A program made the translations under genes and the position numbers. A DNA stretch of 64,000 nt from contig OX424564.1 in assembly GCA_949152475.1 (NCBI GenBank), forward strand, positions 29,262,165 to 29,326,164. The letters run 5' to 3'. This document shows, piece after piece, positions 1 to 12,400 of the stretch. Under the pieces are notes generated by a model. That model made no database searches. It was not told the DNA's origin and saw only the letters and a list, made by a program, of their open reading frames with translations. The stretch comes from Terebella lapidaria (Eukaryota > Annelida > Polychaeta > Terebellida > Terebellidae). The first letter of the stretch is position 1. Each line of letters begins with the position of its first letter.

Positions 1-73
1 CGATGATGAGGGGTGAGTCGGCAGGGTCGCCATGGATACCACCGGTAGCGGCGCTGACGGCTGCTGCCGCCAT
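1..73 (-). CDS. Possible first coding exon of a gene running off the left edge
   Basis: On the - strand an ATG at 73-71 with a good start context (A at -3, G at +4) opens a frame that stays open to the window edge. It encodes about 24 residues beginning MAAAAVSAATGG, an alanine-rich start typical of many animal proteins. This stretch is far richer in G+C and CpG than the DNA that follows, as expected for a 5' exon. No domain is visible and the family is unknown. A competing + strand frame (ATG at 31) is shorter on protein-like features. The call rests on composition and start context only. Confidence 0.3.
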   Translation of the reverse strand, partial: MAAAAVSAATGGIHGDPADSPLII

Positions 74-463
74 TTGGTGGCACTGGAAGAAATGAATGGA
101 AATTGTTATTTGAACTTATTTTACAATATTTGATGGCATGCAATTACCATGAAAAGACTAATATTGGCTTCTATTAGGTTTGGCAGTTGTGACCCCCACA
201 TTATTTGTGGGAGATTTAATTTGACATTTTCTTCCCTACCACCATACATGTACCTGCCAAATAAATCAAAATGCCAAATTTTTGGGTAGTATGTATACAT
301 TTTTTTAAACAACTCTTTTTGGCTCGAATCTCGACATAAATTCGTTCAACGATCGTATAATATCATGCAGGTAAATTCCTGCAGGGAACTCACTCGCTTG
401 ATGTTCATTGGCCACATACGAGTTAACATCATTTCAATATGTATAATGTTTCAAATCTAACGT

Positions 464-546
464 CAAGGCCCGGCCTCGAACCCGAGCCAAAACCAGTCAC
501 ATTAGTGAGAAGACGGTCCACGTATGAACTGAGCTAACCTGTGAAT
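464..546 (-). repeat. tRNA-derived SINE head or tRNA pseudogene
   Basis: Read on the - strand, this segment has a pol III A-box-like word (TTAGCTCAGTT, 537-527) and a perfect B-box (GGTTCGAGGCC, 482-472), spaced about as in a tRNA. No clean four-arm cloverleaf with a clear anticodon and acceptor stem could be folded by eye. A tRNA-derived SINE head or decayed tRNA copy is therefore more likely than a working tRNA gene. The SINE body and tail were not defined. Confidence 0.55.
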
Positions 547-1499
547 CCTACTATATTGCAAACTTTCTCATGAATTTGATAAGCCCAAATTTTGACTCAA
601 CACTTCAAACTGCATCATATGACCAATGACGTGACATTTTGCGAATGAAACGCGTCTTGTGTATTTTCGGCAGGTCATAACATTTTTCTTCTGAAATTAA
701 TGCATAGATCGCAGCTTCACTTCCTCGTGAGGAGGAACCCTATATCACTGTGCATGGCTTTCAAGAAATGTCCATGTAATTGATTTGAGAATAGGATGTC
801 AGTGGACCATGTGAAAGTGTGCTTGATCCTAGCAAACATGGAAATACCCTCAAATTTATTTTAATCGTTTTATATAATATAATCTACTTGTATCTATCTG
901 CACACACAGGTGTGTTGTTTTATATTATAGCTATTTTCCACATCCACACATTGGTTTACATGAAGAAATGTTTAAAAGCTTTTTAGAAAAAAAAAGAAAA
1001 GGATCTCAAACAATACATTTATTTATTAAGCAAAGCAGGAACATCAATCGTTATTTAAAGTATTATTTGGTCAATAATTTATCAAGAAAATTTAAATATC
1101 ATACATTTTTAATACTGGATCACTGATTAATTGGAAGCACAACTGTTTATGTTGCTTCCATGAAGACCTGCACATTGCAACCTAAGCCGATTTATGTGGA
1201 GAAATGAAGTTGAAATCAGCAATTTAAATGTTTGCTCTTTATATAACATGTATAAAGGTTTTGATGCAATGTCCAAATTTGCAAAGAAATAATTTCAACT
1301 TATATGCAAATTATCGAGCTCATGATTGTCACTAATTCATCAACAGACTCACCCTCTTCCGATTCATGTATCCTAAATCATCATGCCCAATTAATTAGCA
1401 TTTATCCAGCGTACATATCTTGTACACATTTGTGTGTTCCAGCTCCGAAATAAAATTCAAAATCCAATATTGAAATCAGATTGAAATGGAAATATTTAC

Positions 1500-1690
1500 C
1501 TTACGATTTTCCATATCAATAGATTTAAGGAGGTCTCTAAGACGAAACCGAAGCGAAATCTTTTGTTTTGGTCGTGATATTCTGGAAGCAGAAAGCCTGA
1601 GTCGATTACCAATTTGCGGCTGCTTTGGACCGCCGTACGAAACCAATAGCGAAAGTCCCACACGTGCCGTGAAATGTATAGTAAATGTCT
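1500..1690 (-). other. Possible 5' exon with a good splice donor
   Basis: On the - strand a frame that is open for about 60 codons ends at a strong-looking donor (AAG|GTAAAT, junction after 1500). This tract is less AT-rich than its surroundings. It could be an upstream, possibly untranslated, exon of the gene whose first coding exon may lie at 1-73. A start codon and acceptor linking the two were not proven. Confidence 0.2.
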
Positions 1691-1714
1691 ATTGCTATAA
1701 CCGATAAGAGGGGT

Positions 1715-1734
1715 GGGGGGGGGGGGGGGGGGGG
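1715..1734 (+). repeat. G homopolymer run
   Basis: An uninterrupted run of about 20 G. It may mark an old transposon end, since several elements elsewhere in this window carry G-runs near their ends, or it may be a simple repeat. Confidence 0.9.
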
Positions 1735-3219
1735 AGAGTGTTGGTGGAGTAGGCTTCTCTGGGTTTAGGCAAATTGCATGTTTTTTTTTACTTATTCTAG
1801 TACTTACATGTACTCATATAACGAACGATAATCTACTGATCGGAAGTCGACTGTCGTCAATTTTGGGAGTGTGTGCTGTTTACAGTCGGTGTTTTTTTTT
1901 GTGTGTGTGTTCTTTCTGCGTATCGTAATAGGCGTCTGTTGGCATTTCAAATTTACTAGCTGTTAAATATGTTGGTAGCAATGACAGTTTTTTTGCTTTA
2001 CTTCTTTTTTTGAAAAAAATGTCCTCCTTGCATATGGTGTCTAGTGTTACAAGCTCTAATCAAAACCTGTCAAGTTCTAACATGTAACTACAACATCGCA
2101 GTACTTAAAAGTATTTTTATAGAATCAAAAAGAAAATTGCTGAAGTACTGTGGAATAATGAAACTGACTTGTTTATCAATTGAATAATATTATATGACTT
2201 TAATATATTGCAAACTATTATATGACTTATGCCACTTCGTGGGAAAAACCACAGTCATTTTATTATCGGTATTCAATATATAATGACATTTTTGTGGGTT
2301 TCATAACTACTGATCATATATTTCAGTGTCTGCCTTGTGATGACTATACAAAGGGTGTATATTTCTGGGTATACAATTATATTGTACTCTGTAGTTTAGC
2401 AAAACCATGTCCGTACACTAGCACTTTTTCTTAATATTTCTTGATATGCACAAATAAAGAAAAGGACATTCAAAAGATTATCAAAAATTTATGATAAAAT
2501 AGAGGAATATTTACGATTTGCTATGATTTACACTGTATAAGAATTTTTGTTTTATTCTTTTTGCTCATTGCTCTCATTCACATACATGACCCACATAATG
2601 TCAAAATTTCTTTTCTTTTCTTTTTTTTTTGACAGAAATTTTCTCACCTAAAGATCCTTTTCCCACGAAATCAACAAAATATGCTCATTGTTTTCCTCGC
2701 TAGCTGCGAGCCCCAAACCACACCCCCTCCCTCCTCTTCTCGTCGCCCACTTCTCCCACCCCCACCACCCCATCTTTCCTACAGGTTTTCTTCCTCTTAG
2801 CCGAACCATATCAGAGAAAAATCATTGTATTGTGAGGTTGATGTCATACATATATGATATGTGATATATGTACTTCTTTTGCTCGCGCGTGAATCTGCCG
2901 AAGCGTCCTAAAGAAAAACCTTTCCGTATATATCATATATGTAGGCTTTCGAATCACTGAGGTAAGCAAGGTCCTTGTTAGCCAAGGCTAAGTATATTTG
3001 ATCCTTTGTTCCTCACTAACAAAAACTCAGCAAACATGTCATTGTGGGGCCAGCTAATAATGTTTACAAAACAAATTTTCTATTGAAGATTCAGCAATTC
3101 TAATATTTCACATTATTAGCATGATTAGTGACAAGTTTTGGTAAATTTTGAGAAAACTAGACGTCAAGGCCTAGAGGCCTTGGAGGCATTTCAGGGTGAT
3201 GCATGAAAAAAACAAAATG

Positions 3220-4109
3220 TTTGTTTCTATATGTTTGTCTAGGGCCACGAGTCCGAAAATAACGTCTGTTTCGCTCTACGACGCACCGTTTCCGAGATAT
3301 CGACGAAAACGAAAAATGCCGACTCAGCGAAAAAAATTTAAGGTCAAGGTCAAAGGTCATCCCTTATACCCTTAAGAAATGTTTGTCTAGGGCCAGGAGT
3401 CCGAAAATAACGTCCCTTTCGCTCTACGACCCACCAATTACGAGATATCGATGAAAACGAAAAATGCCTACTCAGCGGAAATATTTGAGGTCAAGGTCAA
3501 AGGTCATCCATAATACCCTTAGACATGTTTGTCTAGGATGACGAGTCCAAAAATAACGTTCGTTTCGCTCTACGACGTAACGTTTCCGAGATATCGACGG
3601 AATCGAAAAATGAGGGCTCAGCAAAAAAATTTAAGGTCGAAAGTCATCCATAATACCCCTTAGACATGTTTGTCTAGGATGACGAGTCTGAAAATAACGT
3701 CCGTTTCGCTCTACGACGCACCGTTTCCGAGATATGCATGAGAGCCTCTAAGATGACTCAGCTAAAATTATTTCAAGCCCTAGGTCGAGGGTCGTTTGAC
3801 GAATCGGCCTCAAAATCAATAGGCTTCTTCCCTGGTGATATAAGAAGCTACATGCAAAGTTTCACAGTGATTGCAATTATACTTTTTGAGTTGTCGTGCG
3901 GAAACCAGAAACATTGATTTCATCCTCACGGACCCCGGAGCCATCTCAAAAACAATGGGCTTCTTCCACATAACATTTCTGACCAGCGGTGAAAATTTGG
4001 CAAAGATACATCGAGGCAAACTGAAGTTATCGTGCGGAAGACAAAAAGTGAGAAAAAAAAGTTTGTTTTTTTGACAAAACCATAAAGGCATTTTCTGCTG
4101 AAATGCCTT
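3220..4109 (+). mobile_element. Repeat-array element, copy A: ~150-bp repeats plus 3' module and hairpin
   Basis: About four tandem copies of a ~150-bp repeat begin at 3233, 3383, 3530 and 3668. Each contains GTCTAGG, CGAGTCCGAAAATAACGT, CGAGATATCGA and GGTCAAGGTC. They are followed by a unique 3' module (about 3730-4084) that ends in a hairpin at 4085-4109 with arms AAGGCATTT and AAATGCCTT. The same repeat, module and hairpin recur at 15045-16750, so this is one element family. A central tandem array between conserved flanks, with a 3' hairpin, recalls mollusc pearl/CvA-type and other Helentron-associated non-autonomous elements. That assignment is inference, because the 5' end was not found. 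Confidence 0.6.
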
Positions 4110-4312
4110 AATTTCACTGCACACTGTAAGCATATTTCATTGACCTGTGGCCTCATTTCTGAATCTGGTATGGAATGAAAATTTGTGGAGGTCACATTGT
4201 CATTACTAGTAAATAAAAGTTTGTGATACGTTCATGGTTGACAGATTCCACACAAGGTTTCAATCTTGAAACTCATAGACCAGGGTGCCCTGAAAATAGA
4301 TGGTGGCATCTG

Positions 4313-4330
4313 GGGGGGGGGGGGGGGGGG
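4313..4330 (+). repeat. G homopolymer run
   Basis: A run of 18 G with no coding context. Confidence 0.9.
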
Positions 4331-4512
4331 TGATTGGAGGCGGGACGCAAGGATCTTTGAAGGGCATAAAGGCAACAATTTTTTTCGGTGATGTTGGAAA
4401 ACCCAAGTCACTATTTGCCGAAAACGTGTTCCACAGACAGCGACTAACTTTTTCTTAGAAAAGCAAAGTGAGTCTGGCAGTGAAAGTCTTTAGGTGAAAG
4501 CATACAGTTATA

Positions 4513-4717
4513 CTGTAAACCCATTTAAGTTCGCTCCCATTAAAGTTCGCGTTTTTGAAATATTGACTGTTCGCTAACCATTTAAGTTTGTGTTTTGTTT
4601 ATTTTTACATCAATTTCAATGTAACTTTTAAAGTTTGCGATCCATTAAAGTTCGCTATTTTGTTAAAACCGCGAAATCCGCGAAATAAAAGGGTAGCGAA
4701 CATTAACGGGTCTACAG
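4513..4717. mobile_element. Mariner-like MITE flanked by TA
   Basis: About 205 bp with inverted ends CTGTAAACCC and GGGTCTACAG, each next to a TA dinucleotide. The similarity continues inward through TTAAGTTCGC and its inverse GCGAACATTAA. TA target duplications and CTGTA-type ends fit a non-autonomous Tc1/mariner relative. There is no ORF. Confidence 0.7.
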
Positions 4718-4729
4718 TATACCGGTAGC

Positions 4730-7028
4730 TGTAAATTTTAAATACCGATACATCTGATATAACCTTTAGAACATTGACTGAAGAGCATTGTGCTCTAGAT
4801 GTACGTGTAAAAAGGAGACTTCAATGCTCCAAGTCTGGGTTCGGCAGGCTTGATACCCTCGACTATATGGACGTCTGTAACCTGTATACATAATTTTGCA
4901 TGCATTACGATTTTCCAATGTGTAAGAGCATGTCATGTCAAGCAGGTTGGCATTCATGAGCACAGTTTCAAACTGGTTTTCAAGAGTATGTGGCAAGCTC
5001 ACCTGGACTCTTGCTGCATTACCATGGAAACGAATGCAATGATACGGCACATATAGAAACTTCTCTCCTATATCATGTATATACATAGACTACTATGTAC
5101 ATCTACAAGTCCCGCGTGCTGTGACCTATCCTCCTTGCTTTGACCTACCTTCCCCGCACTGAGCAAAAAAACAAAAACCTTGATGCACTCAATACGGTAT
5201 TCGCAAGCCACCTTATTTACTTCATTCAAGGTGGGTCACTGTACCTTTGAAAGTAGCGCAAAATGAAACTTTGACAAGGTCCAGTGGTTTTTTTTTTTGG
5301 TTTTTTTTAAAGAGAAAAACATTTTGTGAAGAGGTGAAGGCAGGACTTTCATTCAACATTGAAAATCTCACAATGATGGCCTTCAGGCTTCCAAAGCACT
5401 ATCCAGCAAGGCCCCCATTATGTTCATCTATAGAGGCGACATTGATGCAAGACTACATGTACACTGGTTGAAAATGGGTTGAAAATTTTAAAATAAACAG
5501 GGGAAACTTTTGACAATCAAATATTGGCGCTTGCAGCATGTTAAATGTCACCTTGTTCACGCGCTTTCAAAAATGTTTACTTCAATGCACAATGTATCAA
5601 CAAAACAACTTGAGTACCGGTAACTGACATTTCACTGTCAACAATGTATTTAAGGGATTCATATGTTTCCATCTGCACTCCTAGGCATCTTACTAGTTTT
5701 GTAGTTACTTAGATTTTAACAGTTTAACATCACATGAAAATGACTTCAGTCAGTGGACATGGACTCAATTGTTTAATGAAAATGTGTTTTTCATTTATGA
5801 ATTTGCTTTTTTTTCAACATTGAAGAGTTTACAAGATTTTGACTAAAAGTATGAAACTTTTTTTTTTTAGTGTAAATTTTATATGAGGAAATATTTGTTC
5901 TATAGCTTACTACTCAGACATTTATTCATATCTTGTACACAAGAAAATTCAAGAATACATTATTATACAACTATGAGGTCGAGTATATGTATAGCAATTT
6001 ACCATTCCTTTTATCTTTCAATTGCATCACTTTTTACCCCTTTTCCTCGTTACGTTTTCCTAATTTTCACCATGTGCATTACTCTCATAGAAGCACTTGA
6101 CAGAAAATACATTTATTTTATTTTTCTACCATAACCAAATTGAAACCTGCCTATCGGACTGACGTAGGTCTACATCTAGCCGACGACAGGAATCAGATGA
6201 TATATGATACGACTTTTAGACTTTCATATATCTACATGTAGTATATGCGTGATATCAGGCATCTTATCAGTTAGGGCGGCTAGAAAACTATTTCCTATCA
6301 CCAGCAGGCCGCCACCAGATCATAACTATAACGTCAACTTGTCATGCTTGTTTGCCAACGTTTCATGGTTATGGTTCGCAATTTCTCTTTCGGCCATCCT
6401 TGTACAAACTGTTTTGTGGTTTGTCGAACACTCGAAGCAACTGTTATAAACCGCAAGAATCGTGTGTATAGCACTGAATATGTGACATAAACCAAAAATT
6501 TATACTGCACTGCACTGCACTGCACTGCACTGCACTGCACCGAAGCTTTATTAACGATAATGCACCGAAATTAGCTTGAAACAAAGACCGCCAGTTCTCC
6601 ATCAAATTTCCAAATTTGAATTTTATTGATACTCGACGGTACATTAGTCATAAAAATTGTCAGACAAAACATAACACCATGGTCTACGTATATTAAAGTG
6701 AAAGTGCTACCAAGGTAACCCTGAGATAAGACTTCTGCCACAAAATTAAGGTCCTCCCCTAAACATGCTGAAGGTAGGGATTTATCTAATAGAGAGGTTT
6801 GTTGCCAGTTTTACTTGAATGACCATGCAGTCGGTTCTCCTAAGTTTCATTTTCACTCTCAAGAGAAGGTATGTTTATTCCACCATGGAATCTTTTTCGC
6901 CTGTCACAGCCCTCAAGTCCTCAACTGAACGTAACCACTGAGTAGCCTACGGGTAACAGTACAGCCTACCAGGCGAATCCCACCTGGGCAAATGAACTTA
7001 ATATATAATTTGAGGATTACCATAATAC
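4730..7028. other. Non-coding stretch
   Basis: No supportable gene is seen. Open frames near 4766-5086, 5883-6134 and 6204-6449 are short, lack domains and are AT-rich. The only structured item is the pentamer microsatellite at 6506-6540. Confidence 0.6.
6506..6540 (+). repeat. (TGCAC)7 microsatellite
   Basis: Seven perfect copies of the 5-bp unit TGCAC in a row. Confidence 0.95.
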
Positions 7029-7030
7029 TA

Positions 7031-7207
7031 CAGTGGTCCCTGTAAGATAAGACACATCCGAAATAAGACTTCCCTGTCTGTAAAGACTTTCTTGTATTCC
7101 CCAAAGATCAATTTAACATGTAAATGAACCTGTGAAATAAGACTTCCTGTAAGATAAGACCACATTTTCTCTGCAAAAGGTGAGGTCTTATCTTACAGGG
7201 ACCACTG
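7031..7207. mobile_element. TA-flanked MITE with ends CAGTGGTCCCTG
   Basis: A 177-bp element with near-perfect inverted ends. The left end is CAGTGGTCCCTGTAAGATAA and the right end is its inverse, each next to TA. Internal copies of the AATAAGACTTCC motif repeat the terminal sequence. This is the form of a mariner-like MITE, and it has no coding capacity. Related words occur just upstream near 6720, possibly an older fragment. Confidence 0.8.
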
Positions 7208-7255
7208 TAGTACAATTAAGCATGATAAACAGCATACAATTATATATCCACTCAT

Positions 7256-8021
7256 TAGTGCATGGTCGATTCGACGATTAATCGATTAATCGGTGGTCAT
7301 TGTCAAACGATTATATAATCGATTCTGAAATATGAACATCGATCTTTTTTACGTGCAAATATGTACTCGTCTTTTCACGAAATCATCCAGTTCTGAGGGG
7401 TCTTTTTTCGGATTATTGTTGTTGTCAACGTTCTGTTGTGAGAGACATTCGCCAGGTGGAGCTGCTGTCATGGTGAGGGATCATTCATTCATTCAAATTT
7501 GACCTCAAAATGGCAGAACCAGCAGACGACAGAAAAATAACGAACGAGGCCAACTGGTTCTGTGTTTTTGTATGGCTGTGCGAGAACTTGGGAAATAAAC
7601 ATTTTCAGTAAATTTGCTCTTGTTTTACCTATTCCCCAAAGGATTCACATCGTTCATATAAATAAATGATCCCTCTTGGCTGCAGATGAACACAAATCAG
7701 ACACAACAAACAACGGTTTCAACTCGTTTATTAACATTTATTATTTGTAATTTCAGTTGAGCAACATGAAAACTTGAATTAACAGAGAATAATCATACTA
7801 ATTCCAAACATCCAGTCACCTTCCACGTCAGATGTCGTCTCTCATGAAAGGAAGTTGTCACTCCCGACTCGAAACGGGCGATAATATAGGAAAGTAGTGT
7901 ACGATTTCTTGATCACTACCCAAATTATTGGGGTCATTACAACTTCGATTATAATCGATTAATCGATCGTGAGTGGGTCCGATTAATCGATTTCAATTTC
8001 CACCACCGAGTCCATGCACTA
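7256..8021. mobile_element. Non-autonomous hAT-like element with 8-bp TSD CCACTCAT
   Basis: The element starts TAGTGCATGG and ends CCATGCACTA, and is bounded by perfect 8-bp duplications CCACTCAT at 7248-7255 and 8022-8029. Both ends carry nested ATTAATCGAT and CGATTAATCG palindromes. An 8-bp target duplication with TAG-type ends is typical of hAT transposons. At 766 bp, with no transposase frame, it must be mobilised in trans. The ATCGAT-rich ends may be transposase-binding repeats. Confidence 0.85.
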
Positions 8022-8669
8022 CCACTCATACATGTCATACGTTGAGCATTCACCAGGCTGTCATTCAATATTGAACTAACAAGACCATATCGATCAATAT
8101 CTCCTTAAATTTGAAATGTCACTTCAGAGTTCACTTCCATTTTTCACACAGCACAATCATCGTACGACAAAAATAGTAAACATGATTTATACCCGATGTA
8201 TATTAATAGCACTGTCTTTAAGGAAAGAAAGTCACAGTACGTTTGGTATCAAGAGCAAAGTTCTGATATCTTATGTACCGTACCATGTATTTGGCCGAAC
8301 TGTTTTGGTCCACTAAGTTCAATTGCTGATCATTGGTCCCCATTATACCCAAGTACAAATTCTACTCGAGACTACAAATGCTAATATTATTTCCTAAATT
8401 CTACATGTAGTGGTGGATCTCGGTTTACAGTGTAGATTTACATTCAGTGTAGGTAAAAGCAGATTAAATTACAATCTGTTAAGTTAAACCATGCAGAATA
8501 TTCCATTATCGACATTTAGTAGTACACGTATCAATATTTTTTTTTAGTCATTGTACATTAAATTCTCTGTAATATTCTGAATTCTACAATTTTGGCCTGT
8601 GTCAGTGACCTTTCACACAGACTGTTTTTGTGATGAAATTGTTATGGTAAATAGTATACTACTAGTATT

Positions 8670-9415
8670 TAGGCATGTAAATCGGTGGGAGATTTTGATA
8701 TCGATGATCGTTGCCTTCCACCGAGCGATCATCGATCATCGAATCTGACCCTTGACTCGGCAATACTCGCGCTTGTTGATGGGCAATATCGGCTGGAACC
8801 GCCACGGTCACTGAGGCGCTAGTGCCATGATACGATGGTGGGGTTAGCATGTATTATAGGGCACAGGAAGAAATAAATGAATAAACCACAAGGTTTTAAT
8901 AATAGTCCAAAAAAGTTGTTTGGTAATTGATGATCCGAGTCAAAAATAGCAATGTTTGAAGAAGTTTCATTCGAATCATCAAATGTGGAGCCATTTCACA
9001 CCTCATGTGTATCCACACTACACGGTGCACATACGCGGCAAAAATAGTCCTCAACAATCCCCAAGATTAGATCATAATTCAAGCAATATACTTAGCCTAA
9101 TCCTTTTGAAAATTCTGCATAAATTCGTTACGGAAACATGCGGTGAAAACAATTTGCATTACGGTCGGCACCCACCGGTCTGACACAGGCTGCATAGACG
9201 TGCTGTAGGAGTTCTCTCGATGTATTCATACGCGGCTACAAAACAAGAACTAGCTTTTTAAAAAAAGGCGCACGGCCAAAACTGCCCACTCACGAAAATA
9301 TCCGAAACAATTTACGATATGAAAAAAATCGATTCCAAGTATTTCACATCGATCATCGCTCGGCCCAGTACAATCGATCGATCATCGATATCATCGATTT
9401 ATCGTTACATGCCTA
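8670..9415. mobile_element. Second non-autonomous hAT-like element with 8-bp TSD CTAGTATT
   Basis: The element starts TAGGCATGTAA and ends TTACATGCCTA, bounded by perfect 8-bp duplications CTAGTATT at 8662-8669 and 9416-9423. Like the 7256-8021 element, its subterminal regions are full of ATCGATCATCG-type palindromes. The terminal bases differ, so the two are related in form but are separate families. No transposase frame is present. Confidence 0.85.
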
Positions 9416-9423
9416 CTAGTATT

Positions 9424-12400
9424 ACAGAAATCATAATTATTTTTTAATTCATTGAAACAAGAGTGCAAAGTCTGGCAAAATTGGAATATTATCTGAGGTC
9501 AAAGTATTCCCGTGCACTGAATTGTAGTAACAACATGATATTACAAACACTTATAAATTTATATAATTATGTTGATTTTTTCTGCAAAAAAAAAAAAACA
9601 TAACAGGCCTTTCACATATATGCTCGATAGAAACAAGCGTCAGTGGGACAAACCAGTGCAAAAACGCTGGCGCAGTTACGAAAGTATCGATTCATGCACT
9701 GTGCGCTTGTAGCTGTCAGTGCAGCCAGAGCCGGGGAATCGAAACTGCGGTGACGTGGGAAAAATGCAATGACAAACACCATGTACTGAAACATGGGCCC
9801 ACGACAGCAATTATTGATGGATCGTTCGAAGGGACTCGAAGGTGAGATGACCCTCAAATCAATATATACGTCCCGCTGAATAAGTGATATATGCATGAAC
9901 ATATTATAGTACATAGATAATGCACGAACAACATGCACTTGGAAGTACATGGTCTTTAGTGAGGTTTCCGTGCCCCTTAGAACATAGATCACTTCATAGC
10001 GAGTTTTTGTTTCACTTCTGAGAAGCGAACGGTCACAAACTGTTCGGAAAAACCATGATCACACCACCAAGTAGCCCACTCCTGTTCAACGCACTCAAAG
10101 AATACAGACAACCTACGTCATTGTGACTAATTTTTGCATTCCTTTCGGTCGTTAAGGCCTATTCACTTGTTCCAAGCCAATAATCTATCAAATTTGTCAT
10201 AAAATGCCACATAATTCATTTATCGGTTAATTTGTTGTAATTTATTATTACATGTCATATGAAACTAATTTCTCTGTTTCCATGAAATTTAATCACATAT
10301 CTTATCACGTAGTTACAGTTAACTTTAATCTTGGAAATACAAACTATTCGAACCATAAACATGCTGATAAAACTTACTAATACACCAACATACATACACA
10401 AGAGCCACACAGAATCAGATCGGTAAAAAAAATAGCCTCTCGTATTCATGGGTTTTTTTCTGTAAATTGTAGGGTATTCGATGTACGGGTACAATCCACA
10501 TAATTATATTCATATATAAATCTAAGTGTTTCATATACAAATTGATAACAACTCTCGAGAAAACATCTAGCCAGTGTTATACGTGCAGCTATTTCAATCT
10601 CTAAACTAATCGAACCGGAACCATACAATAAATTACATGTACTTATCGAAATTTTCATAGCAATTAAATTAGCAATTACACTTGCATATGTCACGTTCCA
10701 GCGAAAAAACATATTATAAGAATGTAAACAAATATGCGCAGCTAAAAAACAATGACGACATTATCGCTGAAGGAAATCACACAGCAAAAGCTTTCGCTTT
10801 CGCTTTGCGACGAGCGTTCAATCCCTTCTTTTAGCCTCGGGCACTAACATCACACAAGGCACGCGCACCTAATAAATATCATTGTTGCATTTTGCAGCCT
10901 GTGCACTCGATGTTATTTGGACAAGACATTTAAATGTGACAGGCTAATATATGGCCGTAAAATTTAAGCACACAACGGCGAGATATTTTCTTAGAATCGT
11001 CGCGGGAAACTTATCGAAACCTGGGCATTCCCATAACAGTGTCAGTGAATCGAAACCCGAAACTGGTGAAGAACAGATTGTGAAAAAACTTTACACCTGC
11101 TGAGCTGATTTATACATTTGGATTCCGAAGTAATGGGACACCTACACACCCAAATTATCATCCATGTACAGAATAATCAGATTTATTGACAAGTAAACAG
11201 GTAAGCACGGCTCGGGTTAGAAAGGAATGTCAAAATGGCGCACACCGAATACACAACTCCGTTTCTGCTCCTAAACTGCGAGAATGTCACTGTAACAAGG
11301 GCAGCCAGCTCTCAACAACCTCCCAAGTCATAAAAGTCAATGACCGTCGAAATCACAAAGTGGTTTCTCGGAGATTTGCTGCTTTTTCCCGAACTTTCGT
11401 GGTTGCCCTGACGTCACGATTTGCAGGAATCCGAAACTCGCTGGTCTGTTTCAGTTTCGCCACAATGACCCCAAAAGGTCGAAATTAATTCGCCTAAATA
11501 TCAGCTTCGCTGCAGTCTTGTGGGAATTGATTTATATCTTCGCGTAGAACAGCCCTTCTTTTGTCTACTTACCAAATATCCGGTCTTTCTACGCTTCCTA
11601 AATGTGTAATTTCAATCGTTTTCTGGGGTTGGTGTCCGCTAGATTCTGGTCGATTTCCCCAAAACGCAGTGCTCGGTGGCAAATGTGAAACGGATGTGAC
11701 GTCGGCCGGAAAAATGAAAGCGAAATCGAAAATGGGTCAGTCAAGGACGGGTCATTGCGAAGTGAAACATGGGCGGTTTCATTTGAATTCTGGAACGCCC
11801 GTCTTCATTAGTTGTATTGGATTAAACTTTTGATGAATGTTCAGTTGGCATAGATTCCGCGTAATTCACACAATTTAAAACCATAAATAAGAGAACCTGA
11901 GATATAAAAGTAGCGGTCTACGTCTAGGCCTACATGAAGTTATATTTATAATGACTTTTTCTCAAACAGTTTTTTTTTTCCTTTTTGGAAACAAGACATC
12001 ACTTTGAAATTATTCACTATATTAAGTGTTTATACATTTTCAAGTTGAAGAGAAATCTATATAAAAACTATACGGTGAAATTGGGTGGATCCAAGATTTT
12101 TTTCCAATCCGAGAAATTCCCAAGATTTAGAAATCTTTTTTTTTAACAGTTGGGTGACAATAACTAACGTACAAAATATTCAAACGTTTCATGATTTTGG
12201 AGGTTTCAAGGCTGAACTAAAGAATAACGACAGATTTAACAAACGATATCGATTCTTCACAACGTTTTGCAATAGTGATCGATTTTATCAAAAATGAACA
12301 TCTCCTGCTTCTGTGGAGTATTATTTCTTTGAATGTATGAAATGATTCTAGTGCTCGCCTGCATGCTGCATTATAGCAGGAACATAGTCTATAATATGTA

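Larger units (their letters stand above)
74..3150. other. AT-rich non-coding stretch
   Basis: No supportable protein-coding gene is seen here. It holds the tRNA-like segment at 464-546, a possible 5' exon ending at 1500, a G homopolymer at 1715-1734, and a pyrimidine-rich patch near 2715-2790. The short frames present lack domains and a believable context. Confidence 0.6.

Noticed and set aside
9612..9992. 126-codon - strand frame
   Set aside because: No domain, no splice support and irregular composition; most likely chance.
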